Shown: one piece after another, positions 7,991 to 15,229 of the stretch | How the letters are laid out: each line of letters starts with the position of its first letter | Numbering within the stretch: the first letter of the stretch is position 1 | DNA from: NCEH01 sp040049195 | GTDB taxonomy: Bacteria; Pseudomonadota; Alphaproteobacteria; Rhizobiales; Xanthobacteraceae | Direction: 5' to 3' (one strand) | Assembly: GCF_040049195.1 (NCBI RefSeq) | Contig: NZ_JBDZDL010000002.1 | DNA length: 64,000 nucleotides | The notes under the pieces: generated by a model | The model's input: only the letters and a program-made list of their open reading frames with translations | What the model was told of the DNA's origin: nothing | Databases searched by the model: none | Translations under genes and position numbers: made by a program

Positions 7991-8440
7991 GTGTTGACCG
8001 CGATCGTGTTTTTTCAAAAGCCCGGCTGCGGCACCAATGCCCGCCAGATGGCGATGCTGGAGCGCGCCGGCTATCTCGTCGACGCGCGCAACCTGTTGAC
8101 CGAACCCTGGACGCGCGAACGGCTGCTGGGCTTCTTCGGCACCACGCCGGTCGCAAGCTGGTTCAATCCGGCCGCGCCGCGGGTGAAGTCCGGCGAGATC
8201 GTGCCCGACCGGCTGGACGCGGCGTCCGCACTCGCGCTGATGATGGCCGACCCGCTGCTGATCCGCCGTCCCCTGGTGGAGCGCGGCGATGAGCGCTGCG
8301 CGGGTTTCGATCGCGAGCCCGTCACCTCCTGGCTGCGCGACGCGGATGCGCTCAAGGCGGTGCAGGGCTGCACGCGGCCGGACGTTCCCGCCGGCTGCCC
8401 CGAGCCCGCCGTGCCCGTGCCGCCGGCCGTCCGGCCATGA
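7991..8440 (+). CDS. nifO: NifO / ArsC-family nitrogenase-associated protein
   Basis: 149-residue member of the ArsC/Spx thioredoxin-fold family, matching the nif-linked 'nitrogenase-associated protein' (NifO) type: FFQKPGCGTNARQMAML at the N-terminus has the single cysteine of the CxxxN ArsC pattern. In Azotobacter, NifO affects nitrate/molybdenum partitioning; whether it does so here is inference. Starts with GTG at 7991 (GGGGAC upstream) and ends in ATGA overlapping the next gene, so the two are translationally coupled. Confidence 0.8.
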   Translation: MLTAIVFFQKPGCGTNARQMAMLERAGYLVDARNLLTEPWTRERLLGFFGTTPVASWFNPAAPRVKSGEIVPDRLDAASALALMMADPLLIRRPLVERGDERCAGFDREPVTSWLRDADALKAVQGCTRPDVPAGCPEPAVPVPPAVRP

Positions 8441-10071
8441 CGATCGCCGCCCTCGATACACTGAGCCCGGTCGAGACGATCCTGGCCTATCATGCGCGCA
8501 CCAAGCATACGCTGGCGCGCTACGCGCCGGGGCCGGAGACGCTGGATTGGGACTCGCAGCCCGATCCTTTCCGGGTGTTCGTGGGCGCTCCCCGCGTTGG
8601 CCTGCCGCTCGCCGCGCACCGGCTGGAAACACGCTTTTCCCAGATATTTGAGGCTCCGCCGCGCCCCGCCGCGCTGAATCTGGAAAGCGTCGCGCTGCTG
8701 CTGGAATTGTCGTTCGGGCTTGCGGCCTGGAAGGTGTTCGGGCCGGACCGCTGGGCGCTGCGCTGCAATCCCTCCAGCGGCAATCTCCACCCGACCGAAG
8801 TCTATGCGCTGACCGCCCATGTGGCGGGCCTCGCCGACGGGCTGCACCATTATGTCAGCCGCGACCATGCGCTGGAGCAGCGCTGCCGTGCGCCGGCTCA
8901 GCCGGGCAACCCCGCCCGCCTCTGGATCGGCCTTAGTTCGGTGCACTGGCGCGAGGCGTGGAAATATGGCGAGCGCGCCTTCCGCTATTGCCAGCTCGAC
9001 ATCGGCCACGCCCTTGGCGCGCTGCGCTATGCGGCGGGCGCGCTGGGCTGGAGCGCCCGCGTTCTGGAAGGCCGCGATGCCGCGACGCTCAGCGCTGTGA
9101 TGGGGCTTGATCGCGCGTCCGATTTTTCCGGAGCGGAACAGGAAGATGCGGACGTGCTGGTCGCGATCGAGCCAGGCCCGTGGCCAAGCGGCTTCGATGC
9201 CGATGCCTTCAGCGACCGCCCGCTTGTGGGGGGAGACTGGGCGGGCCACGCCAGCGTGCTGGATCCGCGCCCGCTCTATCGCTGGCCCATCATCGCCGAG
9301 GCGAGCCGGGCAACACGGGCGACGGCGATGCGGCCCGTGCCCGCTGCCCTGCCGCCGCTTCCACACCTGACGGGCCCCGGCGACGCCCCGGCGGCCGAGA
9401 TCCTGCTGGGGCGGCGCAGTGCCCAGCGCTTCGACAGCCGATTTGAAATGCCGCGTGCTGTCTTCTTCAGGATGCTGGACGCGGTGATGCCACGCGCCGT
9501 GGCGCCGTGGGATCTCTGGCAGCGCGCCCCGGCCCTCCATCCCGTCCTGTTCGTTCACCGCGTGGAAGGACTTGTGCCGGGTCTTTATGCGCTGCCGCGC
9601 TCAGAGGCGGCCGGCCGGGCGTTGCGGGCGGCGTTGCGCGCGGATTTCGTCTGGGAGCCGGTTGAAGGCGCACCCGCTCATCTGCCGCTGGTGCGCCTCG
9701 TGCACAGCGATTGCCGGGGCGTGGCGCGCACCGTGAGCTGCCACCAGGCCATCGCCAGCGATGGCTGTTTCGCCATGAGCATGCTGGCGGAATTCGAGGG
9801 CGCGGTACGAACCGACCCGTCGCAATATCGCCAGCTGCACTGGGAAGCGGGCCTGCTGGGCCATGTCCTATATCTGGAGGCGGAAGTCGCAGGGCTGCGG
9901 GGCACCGGCATCGGCTGCTTCTTCGACGATGCGCTGCACGAATTGCTGGGCCTGACCACGCTGGAATTCCAGACGCTCTACCATTTCACGGTCGGCCGAC
10001 CGCTCACCGACGACCGCATCGCCACCTTGCCCGCCTATGAGGGGCGGCCGCCTTTTCCTGCGCGAGGATAG
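8437..10071 (+). CDS. SagB-type tandem nitroreductase-domain protein
   Basis: 544 residues with two nitroreductase-like halves, as in SagB/ThcOx proteins. The first half has RCNPSSGNLHPTEVY (about 107-121), a typical SagB signature. The second (about 320-540) has ILLGRRSAQRF and GTGIGCFFDD. These are flavin-dependent dehydrogenases; the nif-linked form has no established substrate. No peptide precursor or cyclodehydratase gene is nearby, so RiPP azoline oxidation is unlikely. Overlaps NifO by 4 bases and is followed 2 bases later by the rhodanese gene. Confidence 0.85.
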   Translation: MTIAALDTLSPVETILAYHARTKHTLARYAPGPETLDWDSQPDPFRVFVGAPRVGLPLAAHRLETRFSQIFEAPPRPAALNLESVALLLELSFGLAAWKVFGPDRWALRCNPSSGNLHPTEVYALTAHVAGLADGLHHYVSRDHALEQRCRAPAQPGNPARLWIGLSSVHWREAWKYGERAFRYCQLDIGHALGALRYAAGALGWSARVLEGRDAATLSAVMGLDRASDFSGAEQEDADVLVAIEPGPWPSGFDADAFSDRPLVGGDWAGHASVLDPRPLYRWPIIAEASRATRATAMRPVPAALPPLPHLTGPGDAPAAEILLGRRSAQRFDSRFEMPRAVFFRMLDAVMPRAVAPWDLWQRAPALHPVLFVHRVEGLVPGLYALPRSEAAGRALRAALRADFVWEPVEGAPAHLPLVRLVHSDCRGVARTVSCHQAIASDGCFAMSMLAEFEGAVRTDPSQYRQLHWEAGLLGHVLYLEAEVAGLRGTGIGCFFDDALHELLGLTTLEFQTLYHFTVGRPLTDDRIATLPAYEGRPPFPARG

Positions 10072-10073
10072 AT

Positions 10074-10853
10074 ATGCGACAGCGCGTTCCATTCCGCCGC
10101 ATCGGCGTCGCCGAGGCCGAGGTCTTGTTGGGCGGCGATCCGCTCATCCTCGATACGCGCGATCCATCCTCCTTTGCGGAGGATCGGATCGCAGGGGCGG
10201 TGCGGGTTTCGTTTTCAAATCTCGGACCGACCCTCGCGGGGACGCCGAAGGATCAGGCGATCCTGATCTATTGCTATCACGGTAACGCCAGCCAGGAATA
10301 CGCGCAGGCCTTCTCTGATTTCGGCTTCTCGCAGGTCTATAGCCTCGACGGGGGATTTGCGGCGTGGCGGCAGCGTTCGCCTGCCGCGAAAGAGCTTCCG
10401 CCGGAGGTGGACACCTGGCTTCTGGCGCAGGGATTTGCATCCGGTGCGGTGGAGGGCACCATCGCCAACGGCACGACGCCACTCATGCGCGCGGCCCACA
10501 TCGGCGCACTGGCCGTAGCACGGGAGCTGGTGGCGGCGGGGGCGCGGCTCAATACCCGCAACGCGGACGGCAACACCGCCCTGTGGCTCGCCTGCGTCGG
10601 CCGGCATTTCGAGATGATCGACCTGCTGGTGGAGTGCGGGATCGACCTCGACACCACCAACGACAATGGCGCGACCGCGCTGATGTATGCCTCCTCCGCT
10701 GGCCTCGCCGACGTGGTGGCCCGCCTGTTGGAGCGCGGCGCCGATATCCGCCCCGAGACCCTGGACGGCTTCACCGCGCTCGACCTTGCGGGAAATGTCG
10801 AATGCCTCACGCTGCTGCGCCGGGCCGGCCGAACGCAGGCTGCGGAGGCGTGA
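10074..10853 (+). CDS. rhodN: rhodanese-ankyrin protein (RhodN-like)
   Basis: 259 residues: a GlpE-like rhodanese domain (about 1-110) with the active-site loop CYHGNAS, followed by ankyrin repeats (about 125-250; e.g. NGTTPLMRAAHIG, DGNTALWLAC, NGATALMYASS). The same architecture occurs as rhodN in the Azotobacter nifB-fdxN-nifO-nifQ-rhodN-grx5nif cluster, matching the neighbours here. Probable role: sulfane-sulfur delivery or redox protection for nitrogenase cluster assembly, with ankyrins giving partner binding. Confidence 0.88.
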   Translation: MRQRVPFRRIGVAEAEVLLGGDPLILDTRDPSSFAEDRIAGAVRVSFSNLGPTLAGTPKDQAILIYCYHGNASQEYAQAFSDFGFSQVYSLDGGFAAWRQRSPAAKELPPEVDTWLLAQGFASGAVEGTIANGTTPLMRAAHIGALAVARELVAAGARLNTRNADGNTALWLACVGRHFEMIDLLVECGIDLDTTNDNGATALMYASSAGLADVVARLLERGADIRPETLDGFTALDLAGNVECLTLLRRAGRTQAAEA

Positions 10854-10862
10854 GTCTCAGAA

Positions 10863-10908
10863 GCGGGTTTGCGCCCCGCCGCGTGAACACCGCGGGACGC
10901 AGACCCGC
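10863..10908. terminator. bidirectional hairpin between rhodN and grx
   Basis: Eleven-bp outer stem (10863-10873 / 10898-10908, one G-T wobble) with a second inner 5-bp stem, placed between the convergent rhodN and glutaredoxin genes. It suits termination from both sides, although T-runs are short. Confidence 0.65.
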
Positions 10909-10914
10909 ATGCCC

Positions 10915-11250
10915 TCAGAGTGCGCCGACGGCGACCCCCTTTTCAGCCAGCACCGTGGAGAGTTCGCCGGCCTGGAACATCTCGCGGACGATGTCGCACC
11001 CGCCGATGAACTCGCCCTTGACGTAGAGCTGCGGGATCGTCGGCCAGTTGGAGAAGGCTTTGATGCCTTCGCGGATCTCGAAATCCGCGAGCACGTCCAC
11101 GCTCTCGAACGGCACTTCAAGCCGCGAGAGGATCTGCACCACGGTGGCCGAGAAGCCGCATTGCGGCGCTGCCGGAATGCCCTTCATGAAAAGCACGACA
11201 TCATTGGCGGCAACGATGCCGGCGATGCGCTCTGAGGTGGAATTTGCCAT
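10915..11250 (-). CDS. grx5nif: monothiol glutaredoxin (Grx5-nif type)
   Basis: 111-residue monothiol glutaredoxin. The expected CGFS active site is present (PQCGFSATVVQIL, about residues 30-42), followed by NWPTIPQLYV and GGCDIVREM glutathione-binding segments. Such proteins carry and hand over [2Fe-2S] clusters. It is downstream of bolA (49 bases), and CGFS glutaredoxins and BolA proteins form heterodimers, so the pair is probably a nif-dedicated Fe-S trafficking module. Confidence 0.93.
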   Translation of the reverse strand: MANSTSERIAGIVAANDVVLFMKGIPAAPQCGFSATVVQILSRLEVPFESVDVLADFEIREGIKAFSNWPTIPQLYVKGEFIGGCDIVREMFQAGELSTVLAEKGVAVGAL

Positions 11251-11299
11251 CAGTTTATCCCCTTCGATCAGATGAATTGAACCGCTCGCCGCAGCTGGG

Positions 11300-11533
11300 T
11301 CAGGCGGGCACGATGGTTTCGAGGGCGAGGGCGTGCAGCGTTCCGCCCATGTGCCCCTGAAGCGCGTCGTAGACCATCTTGTGCTGCTGCACCCGGCTCT
11401 TGCCCCGGAAGGTCTCGCTCGTGACGCGGGCGGCGAAATGATCGCCGTCGCCCGCGAGGTCCACGATGATGACCTGCGCTTCGGGAAATGCCTCCTTGAT
11501 GAGGCGCTCGATGTCGGACCCGACCATTGCCAT
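11300..11533 (-). CDS. bolA: BolA-family protein
   Basis: 77 residues with the BolA fold: IERLIKEAFPEAQ, GDGDHFAARVTSETF, RVQQHKMVYDAL. BolA proteins bind [2Fe-2S] clusters together with monothiol glutaredoxins, and the grx gene follows directly. I placed the start at ATG 11533 (GGAGAG upstream); 11572 is also open. A NifA box and a degenerate -24/-12 element lie upstream. Confidence 0.9.
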   Translation of the reverse strand: MAMVGSDIERLIKEAFPEAQVIIVDLAGDGDHFAARVTSETFRGKSRVQQHKMVYDALQGHMGGTLHALALETIVPA

Positions 11534-11568
11534 CGTCGTCGCTCTCCAGATGTCACAGTCTTGCCTCT

Positions 11569-11583
11569 GCAAGGTTCAAACCA
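11569..11583 (-). promoter_or_regulatory. possible sigma54 promoter of bolA-grx
   Basis: Minus-strand TGGTTTGAACCTTGC keeps GG-N10-GC and the TTGC box, with a degenerate -24. It is 36 bases before bolA and 95 bases from a perfect NifA box. Confidence 0.45.
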
Positions 11584-11677
11584 CCCGCGCAAAACGTGAA
11601 GCGCGCCCGCAAATTCTGGATTTACGTTCGAATTAGCGAGGCACGCGTGGGCGCACCGCGGACAGAATGTCCGTCCA

Positions 11678-11693
11678 TGTCGCATTGCCGACA
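11678..11693. promoter_or_regulatory. NifA upstream activator site (bolA / TPR divergent region)
   Basis: TGT-CGCATTGCCG-ACA, an exact NifA box in the divergent bolA/TPR intergenic region. A near copy (last ACA read as CCA) occurs at about 12479. Confidence 0.7.
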
Positions 11694-11736
11694 GGGGGGA
11701 ACCGCCTTCAAATCGAGCGCTGGCGCGGATCTCTAG

Positions 11737-11751
11737 CGGCCCGGCTCTTGC
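11737..11751 (+). promoter_or_regulatory. possible sigma54 promoter of the TPR gene
   Basis: CGGCCCGGCTCTTGC has correct GG-N10-GC spacing and a perfect TTGC, 68 bases before the TPR gene and 44 bases past the NifA box. Confidence 0.45.
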
Positions 11752-11818
11752 TTGGAAGAAGCGAACCTGCGCGGGCTTGGCTGGGGTGACCCGGCCCGCC
11801 CGCTTGAGCGAGCCGCCG

Positions 11819-12298
11819 ATGATTGAGCTTTTCCCAGACCGCGACCCCATCAATTTCGGCGACCTGCCGGCGGAGATCAATGCCCTGCTCCAGCAGGGCG
11901 TGGCCGCCTATCGACAGGATCATGCGCGCGCCGATGGCTTGTTCCGCGAAGCGCTCGCGGCGGCGCCGGGCGAATTGCCGATCTATTTCTGTCTCTACAA
12001 GATCCACACCTATCAAGGAAACCTGGACGAGGCCCAGGCGGTGGCCGAGAGCGGCTTGCGCGAGGCGGCGCGGCAGGCCGGCTGGGACGCGGACTGGCGC
12101 CGCTGGCGGCCGGAACAGAACCTGCCAGAGGGCGCGGGCCGGTTTGCGCTCTATACGCTGAAGGCGCTCGGCTTCATCCATTTGCGCCGGAACGAGCCGG
12201 AGTGCACCGAGGAAATCCTGGCCGCTTTGCGTCAATTGGATCCGACGGGAGCCGTCGGCTGGACGGTGATCGAGGCGCTCGCGCAAGGCATCGCCTAG
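11819..12298 (+). CDS. nif-associated TPR-like protein (copy 1)
   Basis: 159 residues, soluble and mostly helical, with TPR-like segments (LFREALAAAPGELPIYFCLYK, ALYTLKALGFIHLRR). It resembles the protein at 23907-24446 in layout and motifs, including the Y/F-FCLYK versus YRFYFYKG helix and the FTLKGYAYL versus YTLKALGFI helix. It is probably a scaffold for nitrogenase maturation; no enzyme motif is seen. The start could also be 11777. Located between NifA/sigma54 elements and the SufT-like gene. Confidence 0.75.
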   Translation: MIELFPDRDPINFGDLPAEINALLQQGVAAYRQDHARADGLFREALAAAPGELPIYFCLYKIHTYQGNLDEAQAVAESGLREAARQAGWDADWRRWRPEQNLPEGAGRFALYTLKALGFIHLRRNEPECTEEILAALRQLDPTGAVGWTVIEALAQGIA

Positions 12299-12305
12299 GG
12301 CGCGA

Positions 12306-12320
12306 TGGCACCACGTTTGC
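12306..12320 (+). promoter_or_regulatory. sigma54 promoter of the sufT-like operon
   Basis: TGGCACCACGTTTGC, a perfect -24/-12 element, just behind the TPR gene. The leader to the next start (12545) would be about 210 bases. No exact NifA box is seen upstream; a one-mismatch box at about 12479 lies downstream. Confidence 0.75.
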
Positions 12321-12544
12321 ACGGTACTTGCTGCAGCCCTGCTTCGGCGGGCATGGATCGGAACCGAATTCGTGATGAGCTTGGTGGACTTCTTCAAAAC
12401 ATCGGCGAATACGCTCCGGAGACCGGAAGACGGCCTTGATGTGCTGGCGCCGCGTCCCCGTCGTGTCGGTTCACCGCCATGTCGCATTGCCGCCAAGGTC
12501 ACAAATCCAACAGGGCGATCGGTTTGCGAGGGGGTGGCAGGCAG

Positions 12545-12916
12545 ATGACACATCTCGATAATCACGACGCACCGCATGTGATGAACGCGGCAGGAGCCGC
12601 GCCTGGCCCGGACGAAGCCCTGATGGAGGCGATCATCGCCGCCATCCGCACCGTGCACGATCCGGAAATCCCCGTGAACGTCTACGATCTCGGGCTGATC
12701 TATCGTATCGACGTCTTACCGGGCGGTCATGTGGAGATCGACATGACCCTGACGGCCCCAGGCTGCCCGGTGGCCGGCGAATTGCTGAGCTGGGTGGAAA
12801 AGGCTGTGGTCGGCGTCGAGGGCATTTCCGGGGCGACGATCAAGCTCGTGTTCGATCCGCCCTGGGATAATTCGCGCATGTCGGAAGACGTGCAACTGGA
12901 GCTGGGGTTGCTTTAG
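12545..12916 (+). CDS. SufT/MIP18-family (DUF59) protein
   Basis: 123 residues with the MIP18/SufT core: IRTVHDPEIPVNVYDLGLIY, then MTLTAPGCPVAGELL with the conserved cysteine, then a V.VEL.FDPPW ending. SufT proteins help mature Fe-S proteins under high demand. The N-terminal 25 residues are an extension. It has a sigma54 promoter upstream, and the nif-controlled suf operon at 46.6 kb has no sufT of its own, so this may supply that function. Confidence 0.85.
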   Translation: MTHLDNHDAPHVMNAAGAAPGPDEALMEAIIAAIRTVHDPEIPVNVYDLGLIYRIDVLPGGHVEIDMTLTAPGCPVAGELLSWVEKAVVGVEGISGATIKLVFDPPWDNSRMSEDVQLELGLL

Positions 12917-13061
12917 CGCGCCCTGGATCATCTAAGAAACAAGAATTAAATTTCTAGGCGAGAGCCTGGCACCTAATCCGCCGTCCGAATGATCGAGGCT
13001 GGGCGGATCAAGCACGCAATGCCCCGCGCGAAAGCTGTGATGGGCAGGAATTGAGGATGCC

Positions 13062-13832
13062 ATGATCGAGCTTGTTGCTTCCGATGGACACGCCTTTTCG
13101 GCCTATCGCGCCGATCCCGTGGACGAGCCCAAGGGCGCCGTCGTCATTCTGCATGAATTGTTCGGGGTCAATCCGCACATCCGGAAACTGGCCGACGACT
13201 TCGCCGCGAAGGGCTATGTCGCCATTGCGCCATCGCTGTTCGACCGCGTCCAGACCGGCGTGGCGTTGAGCTATGACGAGGAAGGCTTTTCCGCAGGCCT
13301 TGCATTGCTGGAGCAATTGGACGATGCCAAAGCGCTCGCCGACATCCAGGCAAGCGTCGATGCCGTGAAGGAGGCCGGAAAGGTCGCGATCGTCGGCTAT
13401 TCCTGCGGTGGCAACATCGCCTATGCGGCCGCGAATGCGGTTTCGGGTATCGCCTGCGTGGTCTCCTATTATGGCCCCGGCATCGTGGAAACCCAGGGCG
13501 AGAAGCGCAAGGTGCCGATGCTCCTGCACTTCGCCGAGAATGATCCGCTGATCCCGATCGCGCAGGTGGAGCAGTTCCGCGCCTCCCATCCCAATGTCAG
13601 CGCATTCACCTATCCGGGCGCGACCCACGGCTTCAATTGCGACGAGCGGGGCAGCTATCACGCGGCCTCGGCGGGTCAGGCGCTGGAGCGGACCTTGTTC
13701 TGGATTTCCCAATTCGTCGAAGGTCAGGCGCCCATCGCCCTGAAGAATTCGGGCATGTATGCGCAAGCCAAGGTGGAAAAGAAGAAGACCAAGAAGAGCG
13801 CCGACGACGATCTCGGCCCGCCGCTGGATTGA
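13062..13832 (+). CDS. dienelactone hydrolase family protein
   Basis: 256-residue alpha/beta hydrolase of the dienelactone hydrolase family. The nucleophile cysteine elbow is GYSCGGN (about residues 111-117), with the catalytic Asp in ENDPLIP and His in GATHGFNC. The last 30 residues are an unusual lysine-rich tail (KVEKKKTKKSADDD) not expected for the family. It sits among small nif-linked unknowns 145 bases after the sufT-like gene; the substrate is not predictable. Confidence 0.85.
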   Translation: MIELVASDGHAFSAYRADPVDEPKGAVVILHELFGVNPHIRKLADDFAAKGYVAIAPSLFDRVQTGVALSYDEEGFSAGLALLEQLDDAKALADIQASVDAVKEAGKVAIVGYSCGGNIAYAAANAVSGIACVVSYYGPGIVETQGEKRKVPMLLHFAENDPLIPIAQVEQFRASHPNVSAFTYPGATHGFNCDERGSYHAASAGQALERTLFWISQFVEGQAPIALKNSGMYAQAKVEKKKTKKSADDDLGPPLD

Positions 13833-13863
13833 GGGGCCAGGGGCGCGCGTCGCGGAGGTGATG

Positions 13864-14205
13864 ATGAGCATCATCAAGGCTGATTTCGGAGTGGAGAAGC
13901 GCCAGGCGGCCCGCCGCCTGCGCACCCTGCTGAGCCTGTCCGCCCTGCACGAGGCCAATGTCCGCGCCAATCCCGTGCCGTATCTCGAACGGGCCAGCGA
14001 GCGGATCTATCAGCTCGAAAAGGTGCTGTTCGAGGCCGCGTTAGCGGCCCGTCCTGATGGGGACGAGCCGAGCGAGGATGGGCCGAACACCGCAGAGTCG
14101 GTGACGATCGAGAAAAGCGAATATCTGCGCCTGCTCGCCTGCCGTGACATCGTTGAAACCGCCTTGAAGCAGATCGCCGGCGCGGATGCGGACGCGGAAT
14201 TTTAG
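13864..14205 (+). CDS. small conserved-looking unknown
   Basis: 113-residue soluble protein, not recognised. Helical and charged (RQAARRLRTLLSLSALHEANVR, then YLERASERIYQLEKVLF), with no cysteine motif apart from one Cys and no signal peptide. GGAGG lies 5 bases before the ATG at 13864 (13861 also possible). It is 31 bases after the hydrolase and 40 bases before the next small gene, so probably part of the same operon. Confidence 0.7.
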   Translation: MSIIKADFGVEKRQAARRLRTLLSLSALHEANVRANPVPYLERASERIYQLEKVLFEAALAARPDGDEPSEDGPNTAESVTIEKSEYLRLLACRDIVETALKQIAGADADAEF

Positions 14206-14245
14206 CGGCGCCGGGAAACCGGAATTTATCTTACTGGAGGAACAC

Positions 14246-14488
14246 ATGTCGCTTGAGGGCTTCTTCGTGGACTGGAACGGCAATGTGCGCGAAACGCGCG
14301 ATCCGGGCGGCGGCTACATCTGCGAAAGCGATCCGGTGGCGCGCTATGTGGCGATCACCACCAAGGGCGGCACGCTGATCCACGAGGCCACTTTCTATCG
14401 CACCCTCGCCGATATCGCGAAAGCCGGGATCAAGGCGGAACTGGTGCCCGGATCGCATCCCTGGGGCCAGCGGGACGAGGGGTTCTGA
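14246..14488 (+). CDS. small unknown, nif-cluster linked
   Basis: 80 residues beginning MSLEGFFVDWNGNVRE, not recognised. A strong ACTGGAGG ribosome site sits 6 bases before the ATG, so it is very likely translated. No membrane segment or metal motif. Same strand and tight spacing with 13864 and 14546. Confidence 0.7.
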   Translation: MSLEGFFVDWNGNVRETRDPGGGYICESDPVARYVAITTKGGTLIHEATFYRTLADIAKAGIKAELVPGSHPWGQRDEGF

Positions 14489-14545
14489 CCCGCCGCCACG
14501 GATGCGGGGCGCCTGACGGAAACATGACATGACGGGAGACGTGAC

Positions 14546-14785
14546 ATGATGCCGACCACCATCCTCATCGACGAGGCGCCGCGTTGTGTCGTGCGGCCTG
14601 TCGATACCAAGGATCTCCAGCGCTTCCTGCGCAACGGCAAGGTCTATCTGCTGGCGGAACGGCCTGACGGCAAGATCACCCACCGCTCCGCCGACGAAGC
14701 GGAGCTCGCGCGCTGGCACAATGCGCTGGCGCTGCACAAGGCTTGGGGAGGCGCGGACGAAGAATTCTTCGGCGTGCCGTTGTAA
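14546..14785 (+). CDS. small unknown, nif-cluster linked
   Basis: 79 residues (MMPTTILIDEAPRCVVRP...), not recognised; soluble and slightly acidic. GGGAG precedes the ATG by 8 bases. It is the last gene of the 12.5-14.8 kb plus-strand group and ends 15 bases from the convergent globin gene. Confidence 0.68.
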   Translation: MMPTTILIDEAPRCVVRPVDTKDLQRFLRNGKVYLLAERPDGKITHRSADEAELARWHNALALHKAWGGADEEFFGVPL

Positions 14786-14800
14786 GGCACGGCCGGGCGT

Positions 14801-15229
14801 TTATGGGCGGGCTTGGCCGGAATCGTGAGGATTGTCGGCCTGATTGCGCATCCAGTCGGCGAGCTTGGTCAGGGCTTCGTCGATCTCCCGGCGGGCCGCT
14901 TCGTCGTCCACCGTCTCCTCCAGCGCGCCGCGCATGCACACAAGCCACGCGTCGCGTTCCGCATTGCCGATCTTGAAGCCCATGTGGCGCTGGCGCAGGC
15001 GCGGATGACCCTTCTCCACCGAATAGAGCTTCGGTCCCCCGGTCCATTCGCACAGATAGCGCTTCAGGACATTCTTGGTGGCCGAAAGGTCTGACGCATG
15101 CATGGCGCGGATGTCCCGGGCCTGTTCCAGCGTATCCATGCGGCGATAGAAGGCCTCCACCAGACGGTCGATGGTGACCGCTCCGCCGAGGCGCTCGAAC
15201 ATGGAAATTTGGACTGCCACGTCAGACAT
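14801..15229 (-). CDS. group II truncated haemoglobin
   Basis: 142-residue truncated globin of group II. Diagnostic pieces are YLCEWTGGP.LY, GHPRLRQRHMGF with the proximal His in RHMGF, and RDAWLVCM. Binds haem and O2/NO; in a nif cluster a role in oxygen buffering or NO removal is plausible (inference). Its start overlaps the end of the DUF255 gene by 8 bases, indicating translational coupling. Confidence 0.92.
   Translation of the reverse strand: MSDVAVQISMFERLGGAVTIDRLVEAFYRRMDTLEQARDIRAMHASDLSATKNVLKRYLCEWTGGPKLYSVEKGHPRLRQRHMGFKIGNAERDAWLVCMRGALEETVDDEAARREIDEALTKLADWMRNQADNPHDSGQARP

Noticed and set aside
12479..12494. TGTCGCATTGCCGCCA resembling a NifA box
   Set aside because: One mismatch (CCA instead of ACA) and positioned downstream of the nearest -24/-12 element, so unlikely to be functional by itself.
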